A DNA stretch of 7,626 bases, from NCBI GenBank assembly GCA_905215835.1, contig CAJMRR010000097.1, positions 1 through 7,626 of the forward strand, written 5' to 3'. Below the pieces are notes generated by a model. That model saw only the letters and a program-made list of their open reading frames with translations. It did no database searches and was not told the origin of the DNA. The translations under genes were made by a program, and so were the position numbers. The DNA comes from an uncultured bacterium. Its GTDB lineage: Bacteria > Actinomycetota > Coriobacteriia > Coriobacteriales > Coriobacteriaceae. The stretch's first letter is position 1. The number at the start of each line of letters is the position of its first letter. Below, piece after piece: positions 5,224 to 7,626 of this stretch.

Positions 5224-7020
5224 GTGTCTGAACAGGCAAATGTTGATTGTGCTGCTGGCTTTGGCGTGCGTTTGATCGGCTGTGCCGACGATGCGGCTTT
5301 GCCCATTGGCATGCACGACTATGCGGAGGCTCTTGGTTGCTGCACGCTGGTCGACAAGACCATGTTTATTGCCGATGTGTTGGACTGCGACGCGTCCGTT
5401 GTGGTGTGCTGTCGACCCGAGGGTTTTGGCAAAAGCATGAACTTGTCGACGCTCAGGGCTTTTCTGGAGCGTCCAGCGGTTGGTCGCGCTGATCAGCGTT
5501 TGTTTGCCAATGCTCAGATTTGGGATGCGGACGGCGGGCGTTATCGGGATGAGTACGCTTGCTATCCGGTGATATCGCTGGACTTTTCTGGCGCTGCGAG
5601 GCGTGGCGCCGCTGTTGCCGGCGTCGTGCGCGATGCCCTTTCGGGCGAGTGCGCTCGCTTGTTGGCGCTCTTGGAGGCCCCGGATTTAGCTCGAGATAAG
5701 GTGCGTCACATCGAACGTGTTGCGCGTGGCGCGGCGAGCGAGGACGAGGTCGCCTCGGTGCTTGGCGTGCTCATTGAGTTGCTGGAGATTGCCTGCGATG
5801 AGCAAGTTGTATTGCTCGTTGATGGGTACGACGCGGCGTGGTTGGGCCGTGCGAGCGCAAGGGGCGCTTCCGGCGCCGATCCGGCAGGGCTACTTGACCG
5901 TGTGCTGTTTGACGCCATTGCTGCCGCGGGCCATTCGCTACGCTTTGCATGTCTGATGGGGGAGTGTCCCGGCCCTGCCGAAGCGGCGCTTTCTTTGCAC
6001 GGCTGCTCGTATTATCTGACGACGCCGCTTTCGACGTGGTGTGACCGTTGGTTCGGCTTTTCGGATGCCGAGGTCCAGGCTCTGTTGAATCATGCTGGGC
6101 GCGAGGAATACCTTGATGATGCGCGTGAATGGCTCGAGGGATATCGGTTTGGTAGGGCCTATTGCTCGAGTCCAGCGCGTGTGATCGGTTTTCTGGACCG
6201 AGGTTGCACGGCGCCTGTGCGCGCCGATCTGTATGGGTATGCGGATTGCCTGAGTAGGGTAGTTGCCGGGTGGAATCTCGACCGCCTTTCGGTCTTGTTT
6301 GATTTGCTCGAGGCCCATGGGTGTGCTGAGGTCCCGCTTTGTTTGGGCACTGCAGAGCCAGATGTCTCGCCTGACGATGGCATGTGGACAGCGCTGTATC
6401 TGTCCGGTTTTCTCACGACGGATATGACTGAGGAGCCAGAGCATGGCGATCGGCTCCGTGCTTTGCGATTGCCCAATAACGAGCTTCGCCAGGCCTTGCG
6501 TCTAGTGATTGTTGAGTGGTTTGAGTGCGCTGCCGAAGACATTCGAGACGTCGATGCGTTTCGCGACGGGCTGTGCCGTGGGAACGAGGATACCGTGAGG
6601 CGGGCGCTAAGTCGCATCCTGGGGGATGCGGGAATCGGTGAGACCGACCCAGATACGCCGCTGCCATATCATCTGCTCTTGCAGGGGCTCTGCTTTGGCT
6701 TGCCGGGCTATGCCAATCCTGCCTCGAGGCGAAAGTGTGGCGCGAGTCGCTGGGACATCCAGGTTTTCCCTACGGGCACTGTGCTCGACGTAGCAGACAC
6801 GATTGGCATGCTGGACGAGCGCCCGCTTATAACGATCAATATGATGTATGACCCCGATGTGGATGCGCTGGGGTTGGAATTGCTGGCCGTGCAGTCGCTA
6901 CTCGACATAGAGCGCGACGGCATCGACGATATCCGTGTGCCGCGCCCCGGCGTGGGTCGCATGCGCTGGGGGTTCGGTTTTGATGGGCGGCGCGTGACGG
7001 CGGTGTGCCAGCGGCTTTAA
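5224..7020 (+). CDS. AAA-ATPase-like/PD-(D/E)XK (DUF1703-type) protein, catalytically diverged
   Basis: This 598-residue protein has the layout of the AAA-ATPase-like plus DUF1703 nuclease family, common in gut bacteria and of unsettled function. Recognisable elements (numbered from GTG 5224) are LPIGMHDY (26-33), LVDKTMFIADVL (42-53), a P-loop region RPEGFGKSMNLSTL (64-77; family usually RPRRFGKT), YPVISLDFSG (114-123), a Walker B region VVLLVDGYD (195-203), FGFSDAEVQALL (277-288), WLEGYRFG (303-310) and a C-terminal domain with SRWDIQVFP (508-516) and FGFDGRRV (584-591). The family's DEYD is DGYD here, and the expected E-x-K of the nuclease (usually IIEFK) reads as LITINM (535-540). Lys70 of the P-loop remains. 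AGGGGG at 5209-5214 supports GTG 5224, with TTG 5221 as alternative; a longer reading from 5092 would begin inside the terminator. It may be a pseudoenzyme retaining nucleotide binding. Family assignment is from remembered motifs. Confidence 0.8.
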   Translation: MSEQANVDCAAGFGVRLIGCADDAALPIGMHDYAEALGCCTLVDKTMFIADVLDCDASVVVCCRPEGFGKSMNLSTLRAFLERPAVGRADQRLFANAQIWDADGGRYRDEYACYPVISLDFSGAARRGAAVAGVVRDALSGECARLLALLEAPDLARDKVRHIERVARGAASEDEVASVLGVLIELLEIACDEQVVLLVDGYDAAWLGRASARGASGADPAGLLDRVLFDAIAAAGHSLRFACLMGECPGPAEAALSLHGCSYYLTTPLSTWCDRWFGFSDAEVQALLNHAGREEYLDDAREWLEGYRFGRAYCSSPARVIGFLDRGCTAPVRADLYGYADCLSRVVAGWNLDRLSVLFDLLEAHGCAEVPLCLGTAEPDVSPDDGMWTALYLSGFLTTDMTEEPEHGDRLRALRLPNNELRQALRLVIVEWFECAAEDIRDVDAFRDGLCRGNEDTVRRALSRILGDAGIGETDPDTPLPYHLLLQGLCFGLPGYANPASRRKCGASRWDIQVFPTGTVLDVADTIGMLDERPLITINMMYDPDVDALGLELLAVQSLLDIERDGIDDIRVPRPGVGRMRWGFGFDGRRVTAVCQRL

Positions 7021-7044
7021 GCGCCGAGGTGTTTCCGGCTTCCG

Positions 7045-7392
7045 TTACTCGGTGTTCTTCATAGGCGGCATGGGCTTCCAGTTAGGATCCTTGACGATCT
7101 TGCGGGCGTCCTTCATGCCACGGCGCAGCGCCGGAATACCGGTCTTAAAGCACTTGTCAACGGCGGCCAGGCGAATGAACTCCTTGCAGAAGGTCGCGGC
7201 GTTGCCCAGACGGAACAGCATGGGGTGATAGTCGCCATAGATCTGCATGTAGCGGGCCAGATAACCGCGGTTGCGCATGATGTAGTAGCGGTTGGTGTCG
7301 CTCGTGGAGTTGAGCTGGCGCTTGCCGGCGATATCCCAGTTGGAGACGGCGCGGGCGCGCTTGAGCACCACGTCGGCGACCACGGCGGCGGA
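7045..7392 (-). CDS. Probable family 2 glycosyltransferase, C-terminal fragment
   Basis: Reading the minus strand, about 115 residues ending at the TAA at 7045-7047 form a coherent protein end. They include RAVSNWDIAGKR, then NRYYIMRNRGYLARYMQIYG, then FRLGNAATFCKEFIRLAA and a basic, Pro-rich tail. A YY-x-x-RNR-x-YL helix near the C-terminus is typical of GT2 enzymes of the rhamnosyl- and galactofuranosyl-transferase type that build surface glycans, but the catalytic GT-A domain is not in the window. The frame stays open to 7590, yet the residues upstream of about 7392 no longer look like this family, and base composition changes there. The gene is therefore cut by a junction rather than ending naturally. 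It converges with the preceding gene with 24 bases between stop codons. GT2 assignment is moderate. Confidence 0.6.
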   Translation of the reverse strand, partial: SAAVVADVVLKRARAVSNWDIAGKRQLNSTSDTNRYYIMRNRGYLARYMQIYGDYHPMLFRLGNAATFCKEFIRLAAVDKCFKTGIPALRRGMKDARKIVKDPNWKPMPPMKNTE

Positions 7393-7401
7393 CCCTCCAG
7401 A
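7391..7401. other. Abrupt composition and coding break (insertion, rearrangement or assembly join)
   Basis: Left of about 7390 the DNA is GC-rich and codes convincingly on the minus strand. Right of about 7401 it is much more balanced in composition, rich in AAA and GAA triplets, and codes best on the plus strand. No inverted repeat, target duplication or attachment-like core is visible at the point of change. Only the last 236 bases of the window lie beyond 7390, so the nature of the join cannot be decided from this sequence. Confidence 0.6.
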
Positions 7402-7626
7402 GTGGATTTGACCGATGTGACAAAGCTGATCAAAGAGCGTGCGGAGGAGCTGGAGATTATCCACTCCAATCCGGAGGCTTACTTTAAAGAGAGAAAAGCG
7501 GCGAAAACCTCCTATCCGGTTGTGGAAAAGAGCCTGAATCCGGTTGCAGAGGGATGCTATACGTCCCAGGTTCGGGTAAAACAGAAGCACCGCCTGCTGG
7601 AAAATGAGATTTTAGTCGGCGAAAAG
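7402..7626 (+). CDS. Unrecognised partial open frame of different composition
   Basis: Seventy-five codons are open on the plus strand to the window edge, beginning GTG-GAT-TTG with VDLTDVTKLIKERAEELEII. The translation looks like a real protein: a Lys/Glu-rich amphipathic helix, then NPEAYFKERK, SYPVVEKSLNPVAEG and KQKHRLLENEILVGEK. Codon use is closer to a Firmicutes-type genome than to the rest of the window. There is no ribosome binding site, and the N-terminus is probably missing at the junction, so 7402 is simply the first plausible codon past the break. I do not recognise the family. The minus-strand reading of the same bases is less protein-like. Confidence 0.35.
   Translation, partial: MDLTDVTKLIKERAEELEIIHSNPEAYFKERKAAKTSYPVVEKSLNPVAEGCYTSQVRVKQKHRLLENEILVGEK

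Noticed and set aside
7022..7054. Possible bidirectional terminator between the convergent genes (CGCCGAG at 7022-7028, CTCGGTG at 7048-7054)
   Set aside because: The seven-pair stem has a G-T mismatch and a 19-base loop, and no real T-run follows on either strand.
7393..7590. N-terminal part of the minus-strand frame continuing from the glycosyltransferase fragment to 7590
   Set aside because: The frame is open but the translation loses family character past about 7392, while the plus strand of the same bases reads as a convincing protein.

Overview
The window looks like chromosomal DNA of a high-GC gut actinobacterium of the class Coriobacteriia, most likely Collinsella or a close relative. 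This is inferred from GC-rich codon use, strong purine-rich ribosome binding sites, a sufC-sufB order under an Rrf2 regulator, and a sortase substrate carrying MPKTGD. No rRNA, tRNA or CRISPR array is visible. The genus is an inference, not a direct observation.

Layout. Positions 1-1703 (minus strand) hold the start of a Suf iron-sulfur cluster operon: sufC, then the first 296 codons of sufB, which runs off the left edge. Positions 1704-1927 are a divergent control region. It has an IscR-like site next to a candidate suf promoter, and two copies of a 31-bp dyad centred 44 bp apart in front of the divergent rrf2 gene. rrf2 (1928-2359) encodes an IscR-type repressor with three cysteines suited to holding an Fe-S cluster. 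This suggests feedback control of suf and of rrf2 itself. Eight bases downstream, a lower-GC pair of overlapping genes encodes an MNT nucleotidyltransferase and a HEPN partner (HepT/HI0074 type), a type VII toxin-antitoxin arrangement that may be transcribed from the rrf2 promoter.

Positions 3189-5021 encode a secreted, wall-anchored protein. It has a signal peptide, an N-terminal domain resembling lysozyme-like peptidoglycan hydrolases, a long Ser/Asp then Lys/Glu stalk, and an MPKTG sorting signal. A strong intrinsic terminator follows. Positions 5224-7020 encode a diverged member of the AAA-ATPase-like/PD-(D/E)XK family (DUF1703 type), with substitutions in the Walker B and nuclease motifs.

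The right end is convergent: the C-terminal part of a probable family 2 glycosyltransferase lies on the minus strand from 7045. Its coding sequence stops making sense near 7391-7401, where composition changes abruptly and a different, lower-GC open frame runs on the plus strand to the window edge. That is either a real rearrangement or an assembly join.

The points most worth following up are the paired dyads in the suf/rrf2 control region, the degenerate ATPase-nuclease, the wall-anchored lysozyme-like protein and the composition break at the right end.
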